Below are positions 32,618 to 44,900 of a stretch of DNA of 64,000 bases, in pieces. This stretch comes from Calycina herbarum (taxonomy: Eukaryota > Ascomycota > Leotiomycetes > Helotiales > Pezizellaceae). Made by a program: the position numbers and the translations under genes. The notes under the pieces are model-generated. The model saw only the letters and a list, made by a program, of their open reading frames with translations. It had not been told where the DNA came from and ran no database searches. The stretch covers positions 1-64,000 of the forward strand of contig LLEY01000202.1 of NCBI GenBank assembly GCA_001414485.1, read 5' to 3'. Every line of letters starts with the position of its first letter. Position 1 is the first letter of the stretch.

Positions 32618-34533
32618 TTCGACCGTGAATGGATGTTGAGTGTAGGAATATGGCGGACAGCGTAACGAGGGCTCGATTTATAACGACATGAGGTGTGATG
32701 TTGAATGTGATCGTGACTGGGGTTGTTTCGAAAGGTGACTTAGAGTTCCCGGGACCCAAAAAGACGCAATCCCCTCTCGACGTGAATCAATTTGAAGCGT
32801 TGAATTGAATGGCGGATTTAAAATATTTCCACCCGGTCGCCCTCGTATGCGCTGACGCTGTACCAAACGTGGGAAAGGAGTTGGTATGGCGGTACCCCTG
32901 AAGCCTATTCGCCGTCACCAACCTTCCAAGATGTGTTTTGTATTTGACCAGAGGATTCGAAAGCTCGCAAGGCGCAATGTTTTTGGGTCGTGGTGTTTCG
33001 GGTTTGGAGAGGCCAAGATACGACTGATTCGGAAGTTGGGTGTTCTACGAAATAGATGTGAAGAGAGGCAGCAGCGGAGAAAGGACAAATGGAAGGGTTG
33101 AGTTTTCAATTGCACGAACTTGTGGAGTCGCGGTCGCTTTGGAGTAAATGTGTTGTTCGTATGGAATGTAAGGTAAGGGAAGGAAATTGGGCGTGGTGCA
33201 TGTGGTTGCTCGTTGGCAATGGAAGAGGCGGAGAAGCGGCGTGGGCGTGGGCGTCGGTCGTTAGAGTCGCGAGCGATCTGGTCATTGACTACTCTATCTT
33301 CTAGCAGGAGCTGTCCACATAACCTGCAGTGGTGATTCAAGACGTAGACGTGGACTTCAGGCCGCTGCGCTGCGATGCAGGTCAAGAGATATGACGTGTG
33401 CAATTGAAGGCATTCCTGAGTCGAGACTCCTGAGAGGACAAGAGAGGCGAGGGGGAGGAGGACAGCGGGCAGCGGATTGGGAGTCGGGAAGGATTGTGTT
33501 TCGTATTGAAGGCGCGATTGCCGAGTTGTAATTGGTTAATGCAGGCCAGGAGTTACCAGCCTGTTTTGGCAGTCTGAATGCAGCTTGGATCGTTCCCCTT
33601 ACGCAGTCGCATGCACAACTGTGGGGGATTTTCATAGCCTCCACTGTCCTGCCTCACACTCGCTTCTCCGAAAAAGGCGCAAAATGCGCAAAACGACGCA
33701 AGATAATCTTTGAAAACAAAGCTGTAGACCAAAATTCAAATTTACTGGTGCTACATGTATTCTTCTGGCCCGAATTAAGCGAGACACCGGTTTAGTAGAG
33801 AACCCCTCAATTGATCGACACTTCAAGAACTTCAGTACGTCAAACCCCCGGTCCCCCACTTCTAGAATATCTTTCTACGGTGATACCCCCAAGCAACCTT
33901 GTTCCAACAGCAGTTCATGATATCATAATACTTACTCACCTGTGCTGCAATTCAACGTCCTCGGACTCGGGAGCAACTGTTGTACCAAATGTTACTCGTA
34001 CTCTACTTACTTCGTTATGTAGGGTAGGTACTAAACAAAGATTCTGGTAACCTGACTTCTATGTGATAGATCAAGAGTACTTTAATTTGTTCAAACATAT
34101 CAACATCACAATACTGAAATCAGCATGTTTAAGAAACTAATTTATTCTGCTATGCTACATACCATAGCTTGTCGAAGAGAATCACACTCTCCTAGCCGCA
34201 GATTGTGATACAGACATTTTGTGTCTCCCAAATTTTGAATGAACCCTCGAACTCAGAATAGGTGAACGCCTTGCCCCTAAAAAGCAAAATTCTGGAATAC
34301 ATGATAGTGGCCCTATGCAAATCTGCCTCTCAATCCCTCCAAGTGATATGCAGACGCAAAATACCGACGAGTTCAGCGCAATGATGACGTGACGAAAATG
34401 CGATTCAATGTACAACTGTAAGGAAAATCTCAGGGTAAGGTTGAATGTGGAGAAAGGGGAGTCTTCGGCATGCTGGCTCTTCGATATCCACAAAAGTCGA
34501 CCAGACCATCTTCCCAAAGTTATGGTTTTACAA
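32618..34533. other. Intergenic, no gene seen
   Basis: Nearly 2 kb without a supportable gene. The left part should be the promoter and leader of the gene starting at 32617 (minus); the right part is the 3' flank of the gene ending at 34534. A 163-codon minus frame at 32915-33403 is Arg/His/Pro-rich without domain character and was rejected. Confidence 0.5.
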
Positions 34534-35948
34534 TTATGCGACCTCCCACTCGTCATCTTGATCCTCGTGCTCTTGCTCGACAACCTCTCCGGTCTTGGTG
34601 ACATGAGCAGTGGTGGTCTTCCACTTTTGACCTGCGCCTGTTGGGGGAATAACAGCAGGGACACCAAAGTCCTCCTGCTCGACCTTGGCACTTGGCTTCT
34701 CGACCTTTGCGGCAACTTTCTCCTCAGCCTTTTTTCTCTCCTTGGTCTTGGCCTTGACAGTTTGCCATTCATCCGACTCCTCAATTGCAATGCGCTCTTG
34801 CTCCTCCTCAGATGGCAGCGAAGAGTAGTTTTTCTGCCAGTCACTTCCAGCAAGTTCACTCTCGGAATATTGGGTCTCGTTGGCGGGTGCGGCAGCTGGC
34901 TTCGATGCTTTCTTGGCTGGCTCGTAGGTATCAAGAAGTTGGACCTTTTCTGCCGGCTTGGAGTCATTGGAGGAGGTGCCGTTGGTAGGGGCAACCCAGG
35001 CAGATTCAGCAGGTGCTTTGGTTGCCATGAAAGTGCTGCCATCCTTAGCTGCGCGACCCTCGGCCTCCCGAGCGGTGCGACGTTGCTTTTCCATCAGCGC
35101 TTTTCGCTCCTTTTCGTCTTCCTCGCGAGCTTGCTTGGCAGCCTCGGCCTTCTTCCGGTTCTGGCGTTGCTTCTTCGTCTCGACAGCTTCGAAGGAGGCA
35201 GGTTGCTTACTCTTTTTTGGCTGGGATGGGTTGGCTGGCTCGGTGATCTTGAGGACAGAAGGCCCGGCAGATGGTTGTTCTAGCATGTCAGAAATGCCAT
35301 TCTAAAATTGAAAAAAGTTAGTATTGGGTACATTCAAATAGAGGCCAATTTGTAGATGCCAAGAATAATAGGGGAAATACATACCGAAGCAGGAGTCTCG
35401 ATGGCGGTTGCTCTCAATTCAGGGGAGTTCACTGATGATTGATCGTCATCAGCATCGCCGCCAGTTGCAGATGAGGGAGCGGTAGCATTGTCAGAGCTGG
35501 CCTCCACAGCCGCCTTTTCTTGTGCCTTTTCAGCTTTCTCCTGAGCCTTCGATTGCTTGACCGATTTTTGCTTTGTGGTAGCTTGTGATTTACCACTGAT
35601 GACATGGCCTGCTTTGATGCTTGAAAGTTGCCTGGCGAATTCCTTGTTATCAACATCATCATCACGCTCATTGCTGATTGGGACACTGGTGATGGGCTTC
35701 TCCTCTCCAACTGCCTTGGGAGCTGGTTGGGCCTTTTTCTTCTGCGACTTCTTGACGGCCTGATCACCACCACTGCTCAACCCTCCATCCTTATTAGATT
35801 TCTTCTCCTTTTGTTTCTCCCGAGGCTCAATTGGTTTGCTTCGTTGTTTGGTTGATGGCCGAGGTGCCTTCGATCTGTGGTAGTACCAGAATCCACCGCC
35901 CACGGCAACCACAGCGACCCAGCCGCCAAGTGTGCTCATGATAGCCAT
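34534..35948 (-). CDS. Conserved fungal membrane-anchored, charged coiled-coil protein
   Basis: 443 residues from exons 35948-35385 and 35301-34534; 83-bp intron (GTATGT...TTTTAG). Residues about 4-24 (MSTLGGWVAVVAVGGGFWYYH) form a single membrane anchor followed by HRSKAPRPS, so the bulk is probably cytosolic. The middle is extremely Lys/Glu/Ala-rich with heptad-like text (KKQRQNRKKAEAAKQAREED, EKERKALMEKQRR), predicted coiled coil. Conserved islands are STFMATKAPAESAWVAPTNG, SELAGSDWQKNYSSLPSEEE and the acidic C-terminus DDEWEVA. The layout recalls ER-anchored fungal proteins of unknown role; I do not assign a name. An alternative start at 35939 would drop three residues. Confidence 0.8.
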
Positions 35949-36811
35949 ATTGTTGAAATGCCTCGCAGCAAGCTGTCACTGCCAGGTCCGGCTACAGATG
36001 TGGGAACTGCTGAGAGGGAGTCGCCGATGACCAAGAATGGCGAAAGAATGGAACGGCTATGCGGAGTTGAGGGAGGGTGGAAATAAAGACAGTAGGTAGG
36101 TATTCTAAGGACGGTAGCCGTAGTTTTAGGACGGGAGACGTGTTCAAGCTCCTGAAGGTCAATGGGCTAAGCCTGACCCGACTAGCGCGTATCGGTGGTG
36201 AAGACACATTTACGGGTACCAAGCACTTCCAGCCCTTCAGGGTTATGAGTAGTCCCTACTTCGGAACAATCGGCAATAAAAGCGGCACTAAACAATCACA
36301 TGTGCCTATTCAGATTACTTGCCATACAAACTACCCTTTGAATCAGAACCAGGCTATTATTAAAAACTGACTTTCAGCTGAATTGCTCTCCTACCTAGTT
36401 AAATCCAGGAATTATATTCTTCTTCTCCTTGAATTTTGGGACACACATTCGGTGATTTTGGTAACCTTCAAGGTTCTTAGGTAGCCACAGAAAGCTAGAT
36501 AAAGCATGCCGCTTTCCATGTCAGATCTACCTGAAAGGGGAAGGAGTGATCCCCGTAGCTCAACAGGGACTCGGAAATCCCCGCCCATCAAAAAGGTGGG
36601 ATGAAGAGGGGTCTTTCCAGAAATGCATGTAAATTGCTGCATTAGCAATATTGTCGGCTTTCCCTCACTGACAACCACGACTCTCTCTCATTGCTGATAA
36701 AAGAACAGGCAAAAGTGCTTAATAGAATATACCCCTGTCTAGCTATATCTCTGTGCAATACAAGGAACTCTCCTCTAAACTTGGAACTTTCCCCTCAAAA
36801 GATTGCAGGCC
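35949..36811. other. Divergent intergenic region
   Basis: Separates the membrane-anchored coiled-coil gene (minus) and the nucleoside hydrolase (plus). No gene or repeat recognised; short frames only. Confidence 0.5.
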
Positions 36812-38658
36812 ATGGCTGCTCCTCGTAACCGTATCATTATCGATACAGATCCAGGTATGATATTTTCTAGAACTTGAAGCAACGACCATTTGCCTATCTA
36901 ACTTCTAATAGGGGTCGACGATGTTCTCGCTCTGTTGTTAGCATTAGCCGCAAACCCCGACGAGATTGAGCTTCTCCTCATTTCGGTCACTTACGGAAAC
37001 GTTGAGGCTCAAAGGTGTTATCCTACTATGAAGTTTTAACGAGCTCTCGCTAACCTTTCCAGTTGTTTACGAAATGTCGTCGCCTTATTCCACATTATCG
37101 AGAAAGAGATGGAGTGGCGAAGAGCTCGAGGGCAAGCCGAGGGATTTGGGACCATGTCGAGCTCAAAACCTTTGGTTGCTGTTGGTGCTGACCATCCTCT
37201 GGAAGACGAGATGCTCATGGCCGATTATTTTCGTAAGAGCCTGCTCCTGCCTGTTTCTATTGAAATCCGCTAACAATTCATTCTAGACGGAATCGATGGT
37301 CTTGCTGGTGTCTCCACTTCTGTAAGTTCTGCAAGGTCTCCTACGAATCACGACACCAAATTCTTTTCTCATCAACTATTTTCTGAAAAGATGGGCTTAA
37401 ATACCTCTGCTAGTCCTGGATATTTCCCCATAATAATCTAGCGAGCATTTTGTTTGTAATATCTTCGCTCTGATGAACTGAGCCATCTTTATTGTGAGGT
37501 TATGGCAGGGGTCTGTCAACTCTATCTGGATACCATTTTCGCTCCTTTCCCATTCCACTATGTTTTTGGGCATTTCTATTCTTGAATTGTTTGGACCATC
37601 CTGCTATCATCCACTAAGATTGAGGTACCCTGCTAACCAGAAAACAGCACCCTCACCTGTCTCCAGCGGACAGTTGGAAAACCTTGTTTGAGCCTCCTAA
37701 GCCAGGAGCAACTGCAGAGGAAATTGCAGAAGCTCACGAATTAGCCTCTCCATCAAAGGCTTTCCGGGCATCTCAACTTCCTGCACACAAGGAAATCCTA
37801 CGTCTTCTCAGGGAGAATCCCAAAGACACCATCACAATCGTTGCCATCGGGCCTCTCACCAACTTGGCACTCGCAGCTGCTGAAGACCCAGAAACGTTTT
37901 TGAAAGTGAAGGAAGTTGTGGTTATGGGAGGAGCAATCGATGTCGAGGGGAACATTACTCCTGTTGCCGAGTTCAACACATACGCTGATGCTGTCGCCAC
38001 TGCTCGTGTTTTTGCATTGACATCTCCAACGCCATCCTCGACAATGCCTCCAGTACCGGCAAACAAAACCACCCTACCAGCTTATCCAAAAGGACTCTCA
38101 AGAACTCTGAATCTTACGCTTTTCCCACTCGATATCACATCTCCTCATCTCCTCCATAGGTCGCATTTCAAAACAAAACTGGATCCTCTGATTGCTGCTG
38201 GAAGTCCTCTGGCTGAGTGGACTTCTGTCTTCGTCCTCAAGACCTACGAAAAAATCGAGTCCCTCACCAGAAAGCAAGCAAACCCCGGTTTGGAGATGCA
38301 CGACCCATTGTGCGTGTGGTATATGATTTCTCGCTCAGCTCCTTCTTGGTTGTTGTCCCCCAAGTCTCCAGAAGATATCCGTGTCGAGACTTCTGGTCAA
38401 TGGACAAGAGGAATGCATGTTATCGATCGCCGTAACCGCAAGAAGGAAGGTGTGGAAACACAAGTCAAGAGCCCAGGGGCTGTGGATATCACCAATCCCA
38501 TGGAAAGTTTGAGTGTTGGCGAGGAAACTCATGGTGACCCCGTTGGAGATAATGGAAGCTGGCTTACTGCCAGCAGAGGCAACAGAGTGAACAGAATTGT
38601 TGGGAGTCCTGGAGAAGATGAATTTGGACCATATCTTTTGGACCGGGTTTTCGGTTGA
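36812..38658 (+). CDS. Inosine-uridine preferring nucleoside hydrolase family
   Basis: Hydrolyses the N-glycosidic bond of nucleosides to base and ribose (purine/pyrimidine salvage). Exons: 36812-36854, 36912-37014, 37063-37232, 37287-37321 and 37648-38658 (453 aa). All joints are GT-AG and restore IDTDPG-VDDVLALLLA, NVEAQ-SCLRNVVALFHI, MADYF-HGIDGLAG and STS-HPHLSPADSWKTLFEPP. The calcium-binding signature DTDPGVDDVLAL is at residues 11-22. Further family blocks are ITIVAIGPLTNLALA, VVVMGGAID, the NTYADAVATARV segment (equivalent of NxxxDPEA) and MHDPLCVWYM near the C-terminus, with the Asp-His of the active site. The four early introns are 57, 48, 54 and 326 bp; the last is oddly long. Substrate preference cannot be read from sequence. 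Confidence 0.92.
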
Positions 38659-39716
38659 GTGGGGAGATATGTGTTTCCATTTGAAAGAAGTGTTTCAACG
38701 TGGGTAGAGTTATAACTATCGTTAAAGTTGGCTATCGGTTCTTTAACATGAACGGCAGTGTCCTAGAAAGTAGCATATGGTATACATAACATGAGAATAT
38801 ACATTTAACAAGATGACTTCTGAGAACTGGAACTTTTTTTTATTAAAAAAAGGAAATCACTCCCCAGATTTCCAGCAACTCACCAGCTCTACTCTGCTTC
38901 CCTTCCGAGAAAAACTCATCGTGAGGAATGATCACGGTCATGAATTTCTATAGCCTTGAGTGGGGGATCAGCCTTTGCTGCTGAAGAAATCAACAAATTA
39001 CCTTTTGGTTCCTAAGCATTCTTCAACTCCTCATTTATTTGAGTCGCCCCCAAATGTAGTGCTTGACTTGCTCGCTTTTTGATAGCTTATTCCTGGCTTA
39101 CTCCTGGCTTACTCGTGGCTTACTTGATGGCTTACTCGTCAGTAGAATTCTGGCCCCAAAATTTTAAGTTTGGCTTACTCGCCATCCTCGATTTGAATCG
39201 CAATGTAAAGTTTACAATCTCTCTTCTCACTTCAGCTTTGAACTTCGTTTCTCTATTTAAACACTCTAAAAAGCAAGAGCAACACAAGTGGAAATCAGGA
39301 AAGCCATGGAAGTGAAAGAAGTTTCATTGTTTTCATTTCAGTGTTTAGTGTCAAGCTTCCTCCTATATTCTCCTTTTTCGTATTTTGCCATGACACTGAG
39401 TGTGCAATCAATATGACATCTTATAACCAACTATATATTTGTCGGGAACAAAAGGTTACGTGCTATAATCAACAATAAATAAAATCAAAAATACCAACCT
39501 CACCCAAAAAAGGTAGCCCAAAAATAAAGAGGTATCAAATTGTCATTTACTTTCCGCCCTAAAACGCCATACATGCAACATCCCAGGCCCTATCCTCAGC
39601 CATTCTTGATATTCATCCATCCATCCCTTCATCAATCACATCGGATCCAACATTTTTCTTCCTCCCTTTGCTTCCCTTTTCCATAATATCACTCCCATTC
39701 ATAACCACCGTCAAGA
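38659..39716. other. Convergent intergenic region with a short tandem repeat
   Basis: Between the 3' ends of the nucleoside hydrolase and LSM8. Contains the TTACTC(C/G)TGGC-type tandem repeat at 39084-39140; otherwise nothing recognised. Confidence 0.5.
39084..39140. repeat. ~12-bp degenerate tandem repeat
   Basis: The unit TGGCTTACTC with small variations (TCCTGGCTTACTCCTGGCTT then CGTGGCTTACTTGATGGCTT) recurs four to five times. Non-coding minisatellite-like tract. Confidence 0.75.
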
Positions 39717-40196
39717 TCACGAATGCTTCACCCCTCCAATAACAGCCCCCCGTACCTCGCCCCAATTAATGCTCTCATCCAACTCGGAATCCACTAATCC
39801 CACCACCACCACATTATCCCCTCGAATCAGGTAGAGACCGTGTGGGATTTCGCTCGAGGGCTCGGGATCTTCTGGGGGTCGGATTATACGTTCTGTTGTT
39901 TCTGAGAGGACCTATTTTCGCATCCCAAATTAGTATCAACCCGTATCATATATAAAGGGACTGGAGCTGCGGAGAGAGGAGGGGAAAAGGACATACCAAA
40001 TTCGTCATCTGATCGCAAGATAACAGGTTTCCGACCAAAGTTCTCGAGTCGCTGGTCAGAACCAATACTTTCTCTATCCAGAAACTGTCAGAAAGGGGTT
40101 GTAAGCTTTGCCAACGATTCGAGGATGATGGAGGGGTAGGTTTGGGAGGGAAGGAGGGGGGTAAAACTCACTGTTTACATAGCCTTGGAGAGACAT
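39717..40196 (-). CDS. lsm8: LSm8, U6 snRNA-associated Sm-like protein
   Basis: Three small exons on the minus strand: 40196-40172, 40073-39997 and 39911-39717, giving 98 residues. Introns are 98 bp (GTGAGT...GATAG) and 85 bp (GTATGT...AATAG). Spliced text begins MSLQGYVNKKVLVLTSDSRT and continues LVGNLLSCDQMTNLVLSETT (Sm1 motif, with the Asp-x-x-x-Asn-Leu-Val-Leu core). The Sm2 motif follows (HGLYLIRGDNVVVVGLVD), then ELDESINWGEVRG. LSm8 replaces LSm1 in the nuclear LSm2-8 ring that binds the 3' end of U6 snRNA and supports splicing and U6 stability. The absence of long tails, the MSLQGYVN start and the C-terminal W-x-x-V-R-G fit LSm8 rather than other LSm members. Divergent from VPS26 across 322 bp. 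Confidence 0.93.
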
Positions 40197-40518
40197 GGCG
40201 CGGGGCTTTGAGGCCAACTATGCGCGGCAAGGAAAGAGAGGGCGCGCGACAATTTTGGGATGAGGTTGACTGCGTAGTTTAACTTGTTTTTGTGCAGAGT
40301 GCGGAGTCTGGGGAAGTCAATGGAGCGACAAATATAAATTTAGGAGTCGGTGATAGGGCCCGAGCTCCACCACCCTGAAAGGCTCCAGCCTCGTTGCCGC
40401 GACCTCGCTTCAAGGTGTAGCTACGAACGCCCACCTACCTGGGAGCTCCGACATCACCACCTTCACCTGCGCCGCGATACGGGAATCCATAACGAACGGT
40501 AATAGGTAATAGGGAAAG
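40197..40518. promoter_or_regulatory. Divergent promoter region, lsm8 / vps26
   Basis: 322 bp between two divergently read start codons. Contains GC-rich clusters and ACCTACCTGGGAGCTC-type text, but no motif I can assign to a known regulator. Confidence 0.5.
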
Positions 40519-41671
40519 ATGTCGTACTTCTTCTCCACCCCGGTTGATATCGACATTGTACTGGACGATGGAGATGACCGACAGATGGTAGATATGAAGA
40601 CAGAGAAGGGTCGTCGCGAGAAAGCACCACTCTACAAAGACGGAGAGTCCGTAAAGGGAGCAGTTACCATACGACCGAAAGATGGGAAGCGATTAGAACA
40701 CACAGGAATCAAAGTCCAATTCATTGGCACAATTGGTACGTCGGGGCGCAAACCACACCCCGAAGAGGGGCGAAGCAAACAACATGAAGCTAATCAGCTA
40801 CTCAGAGATGTTTTTCGACCGAGGAAACCACTACGAATTCCTCTCTCTCGGCCAAGAACTAGCAGCTCCCGGCGACCTCCAACACCCCCAAACCTTCGAT
40901 TTCAACTTCAAGAACATCGAGAAGCAATATGAATCCTACAGCGGCATCAACGTACGTCTCCGATACTTTGTCCGCGTCACCGTGTCCCGGAGAATGGCGG
41001 ATGTGATTAGAGAGAAGGATATCTGGGTCTACTCGTACCGGATACCACCCGAGATGAATAGTTCCATCAAGATGGATGTTGGTATTGAGGATTGTCTACA
41101 CATCGAGTTCGAGTACTCGAAATCCAAATACCATCTGAAGGACGTCATTGTGGGACGTATATACTTCCTCCTGGTAAGGTTGAAGATTAAGCATATGGAG
41201 CTGTCTATTTTGAGGCGGGAGACTACGGGTGCGGCTCCTAATCAGTACAATGAGAGTGAGACCCTTGTACGATTTGAGGTTGGTTTTCCCCATGACATGT
41301 TACCGGACTTTTCTGAATTATTACTAACATACTCCTAGATTATGGACGGATCGCCTTCAAGAGGAGAGACCATTCCAATTAGATTGTTCCTTGGCGGGTT
41401 CGATTTAACCCCAACTTTCCGTGAAGTAAACAAGAAGTACTCCACAAGATATTACTTGAGCTTAGTGCTCATTGATGAAGGTAAGCATTATCATCCCCCC
41501 CCCCCCCCCCCCCAAACGAGACTAACCAAATCATTAGACGCACGAAGATATTTCAAACAATCAGAAATTGTCCTGTACCGTCAAGCTCCAGAAATCGCCG
41601 CAGCAGCCGGCCAACAAACCCAAATCACAGGAACCGTTCCCCCAGAGCGAACGCAAATACCACAAGCTTAA
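40519..41671 (+). CDS. vps26: Vps26, retromer subunit
   Basis: Vps26 binds Vps35 in the retromer, which retrieves cargo from endosomes to the Golgi. Exons: 40519-40735, 40806-41278, 41339-41480 and 41538-41671 (321 aa). Joints restore QFIGTI-EMFFDRGNHYEF, LVRFE-IMDGSPSRGET and VLIDE-DARRYFKQSEI. The arrestin-like fold is represented throughout: DIDIVLDDGD and HTGIKVQFIG in the N-lobe, LRYFVRVTVSRRMADVI and IEFEYSKSKYHLKDVIVG in the middle, and PIRLFLGGFDLTPTFREVNK plus TRYYLSLVLIDEDARRYFKQ in the C-lobe. A short Gln/Ala/Pro tail follows LYRQ. Length is typical for fungal Vps26. Intron 3 (57 bp) contains a run of 19 cytosines. Confidence 0.96.
41495..41513 (+). repeat. C19 homopolymer in vps26 intron 3
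   Basis: Nineteen consecutive cytosines beginning 15 bases after the donor GTAAGC within a 57-bp intron. Confidence 0.85.
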
Positions 41672-41970
41672 GGACTTGAGGAGAAAGAAAGTAATGACCC
41701 AGACAGAGCAAGCAAGCATCATATCATTTATCGAATTGTACCATAGACTCACAACCACCATATCAGGTGAAAGCCCTCTAAAGCAAGCGATCCAATGCAA
41801 GAGAAATTAAAAATCAATTTTTTATGGATATCAAGATTCAAGAAGCCTTCCCTTCCTCATGTTCTCACATTTCTTACTTTTACAAGAACTCCGGAAATTT
41901 TACTAACGCCCCTTCCCAAACCTGCTTGCTTACATGATTTATTTCCCTTCGAATTGTGATCCTTCGCCAA

Positions 41971-44900
41971 TTATAAGATATCCATCTCATCCCCACCCTC
42001 AAACGCGAACTGATTATTATCAATCGCCGCAATCCGATCTAGTTCGGCCTGATACTCTCTCCGAATCTCATCCAGCGTAACCGCTTTCCTCTTCACCTCG
42101 CCTCCAATTCTAGATCCGTTTGTTCTCTTCTGAGGCTCCTCGTACAAAATCCAGGCTTGTTTTGGGTCCACGCAACTCAGAGCATTGATCAAGGCCTTGA
42201 ATTGCTTCGTAACAGGGGTCTCAAGGTCGTCCTGCGCGAGTGTCCTATCACCTTCGCCGGATTCTTGTAATCTCTGTAGACGTTCAAGTGAGATTGCGGC
42301 GGCTCCTCTGAAGTCATTTCGTCTGATTCGCCAGGCGTAGAGGATCTTGTGGTATGGGACTCCGACTGTGACATCGACGATTTTGTGACATTTACTTGCG
42401 AGGTAGTCGTCTACTTCATCGTGCAAGCCAACTAGTGGTAGCTCGGTGAGTTCGGTTGCGTAAGAGTTTTCGCACATTTTGGAGACTAGCTCGTGGAGAG
42501 AGGCAATTTGTAGAGGGTGATTTGTGAAGAGAGCGAGTGCTGAGTGAGCCAACTCGTAACGAGATGTCTTCAAAGCAGCGGTAAAGAGGCGACTTTGCAT
42601 CTCAGTGCGCAATCTCTTGTCTTCATAATCCTCGCTTCCGTTTTTGAGGAATTGAAGAGATAATCTTGCGAAATCAATCACGTAAGAGTACATCTTTTCC
42701 TTTTCATATTTGGCGACAATATGAGAGTAGTAATGGGGAAGGCCTGAATTTAGGTCTTTCCGCTCGATATCATCCAAGTAGCCTGCGCTCGAGAAGTATG
42801 TTTGAGAATGTGCTATTAGAAAATCAGTATAAACCCTATCACGCCCATTACGAAAACTTACATATGCCAAATGCAGCCCTCTTGAAAAGCACAGCAGCTG
42901 CTTGAGGATCGTTCGAGGCCAGACATGCTCTTCCTTGAATATACGTCGAAAAGGGATCTTGGTCGGAGAATCGGCTGAGTTCCATAGCAAGATCGGGTCG
43001 GTTTTGGTGTAGTAAGTAGCACTGGATGAGAGATGGTACCGTTTCGTAGGAACTGTCGGGACTACAAATTTGTTGAATAAATTTTGTCAAAGCGATCGTC
43101 ATCTCAACATCTTCGCTCGGTTCCAGGTCAAAAATATGACGCATGATTGCATCCATCACTGGTACCGTCTCCATCCTAAGGGCTTCTGGTTTCTTGGATC
43201 TATCTTCAGCAGACGCAGCCGAATTGCCTGTTTCGGAGGGTAGAGAAATTTGAGTCGTGACCAACCAGTCGAGTAGTTCCAGTTTCTTCAGCATATCCAG
43301 AAATTTGAGGAAAACGGTAGCAGTCTCAAACTTGTTGCCACTTTCAGTGTGATTGACTTCAGCCTCGATCAGAACCAGGAGTATTATTTGGTCGATGATT
43401 ATATTGCGATGTAGTTCTATGGTTTCTTGGGTTCCTCGGATGATCAGCTTTCGCCCAAATTCGCCAACTGCTTGCTTTGATGACTTTTCCGAAGCTTCCT
43501 CGCCAATCATGAGTGAAACCATGGCTTCGTATACCTCTGGCGTGATATCTTTAAACGTACTGCCATAAATTTTCAGATCATCCACGACTTGGTTGTAATC
43601 TTCATCTGCGATCTGGTTGGGGAAGTCGCATTTGTCGTAGAAAGCTCGCATTCTCGAAGGCCCTGTAAGTGAGGGTTCCTCGAACATCTCACTGAGTAAC
43701 GTGGATTTGCAACTATGCAAGAGAGACGACGATAAAGAGTTTCGGAATTCAGCAGCAACCAAAATGGGAGCAGCCACTTTCACCAGATTGGCCGGAATTT
43801 TCTTAATCTCTTGGTTGTGCCAAATCCTTTCTAAATTGCTGCACTTTCGAACGGCAGTGATACCATCAGCCAGAATGACCCATGGGAGATTTCCAATAGG
43901 ATCTAGAACCAGAGACTGTGCCTCACCGCGCTGCTTGTCCAATTCACAGATCAGTCGATAGAAGCGATTCCACTGTTCTCCAGTCGTTTGTCGTAGGGAC
44001 TCATAATCCATGCTGCCATTAGCTGCACGGCCAAGAGTGTTGTTTGAAGCGACAACAGAACACATTCTCTCTGGTAGGCTTCCAGATCTCCGTGCAGCAA
44101 TCCCAGAATTGTTGTTTTCGAAAATCGCAAGCCCAGTTTCAATGGTAGCGGTTGTATATCTTCCAGGACTAAGCAAGAACTCCACCCACTTATCTGTAAT
44201 GTCCATGGAGTCGCCCGAGAAAATCAATGGCTTCGGAGTCTCATCGAGTATCTCGGTGGTCATTCCCCTCCAGTCATCTCTCCATGCTTTTTGAAGATTT
44301 TTAATCCTACTCCCGTCTGCGGCACCACCTTTTCTGAAATCCAACTTCTGAACGCGGTAGGTCAAGTTGTTCTTCCATAAAGTCCACAGGGAATATTGGT
44401 TGGGTTTGGCTTGATCAAGTACTACAGAGAAATCCGCCAAAGTCCACACAGCGCTAGTTGGACATCGAGGTACCAATTGATTTTTTGGGAAAATATCCAC
44501 AACTTGGAGTGAGCCGTCTTCTGAATCCTCTTTTGGTGTGACCATCCAGAACTTGAATTCTCCATTATCTAGAGGCGAGTAGGTGACGCACAAGGCGCGT
44601 TCATCGTCGCTGAAAACCTTGATCAGCTGCGAGAGTGACGGGTCGATAACCTTCTTTACCGTCTCTTTTGGGTCCAGTTCCTCATTCAGCAGGTCTCCCA
44701 TATAAGCGATCTTTCCTGTGATCAAGTTCCATATCCGAAGTTGGTGGTTGAGAGAAATCGTAAAAGCGTACGGCATTCCATCGATATTGTTGACTGGAGA
44801 AGCTATCGCGGTGACTGCTGACAGTTCCATGTTGTGTTTGCCATAGTGGACAGTGTTGCTTCCATGGAAAGGAATCAAACTTCTGAAGCTGTGGCTCCAT

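Noticed and set aside
32915..33403. 162-codon minus frame
   Set aside because: Arg/His/Pro-rich without domain, conserved ends or splice context.
34182..35042. 286-codon minus frame overlapping the charged coiled-coil gene
   Set aside because: Arg/Ser/Pro-rich alternate-frame shadow; the spliced frame ending at 34534 contains the conserved blocks.
34408..35283. 291-codon plus frame, Leu-rich
   Set aside because: Antisense shadow of the Lys/Glu-rich exon; Leu/Phe arise from complementing AAG/GAG codons.
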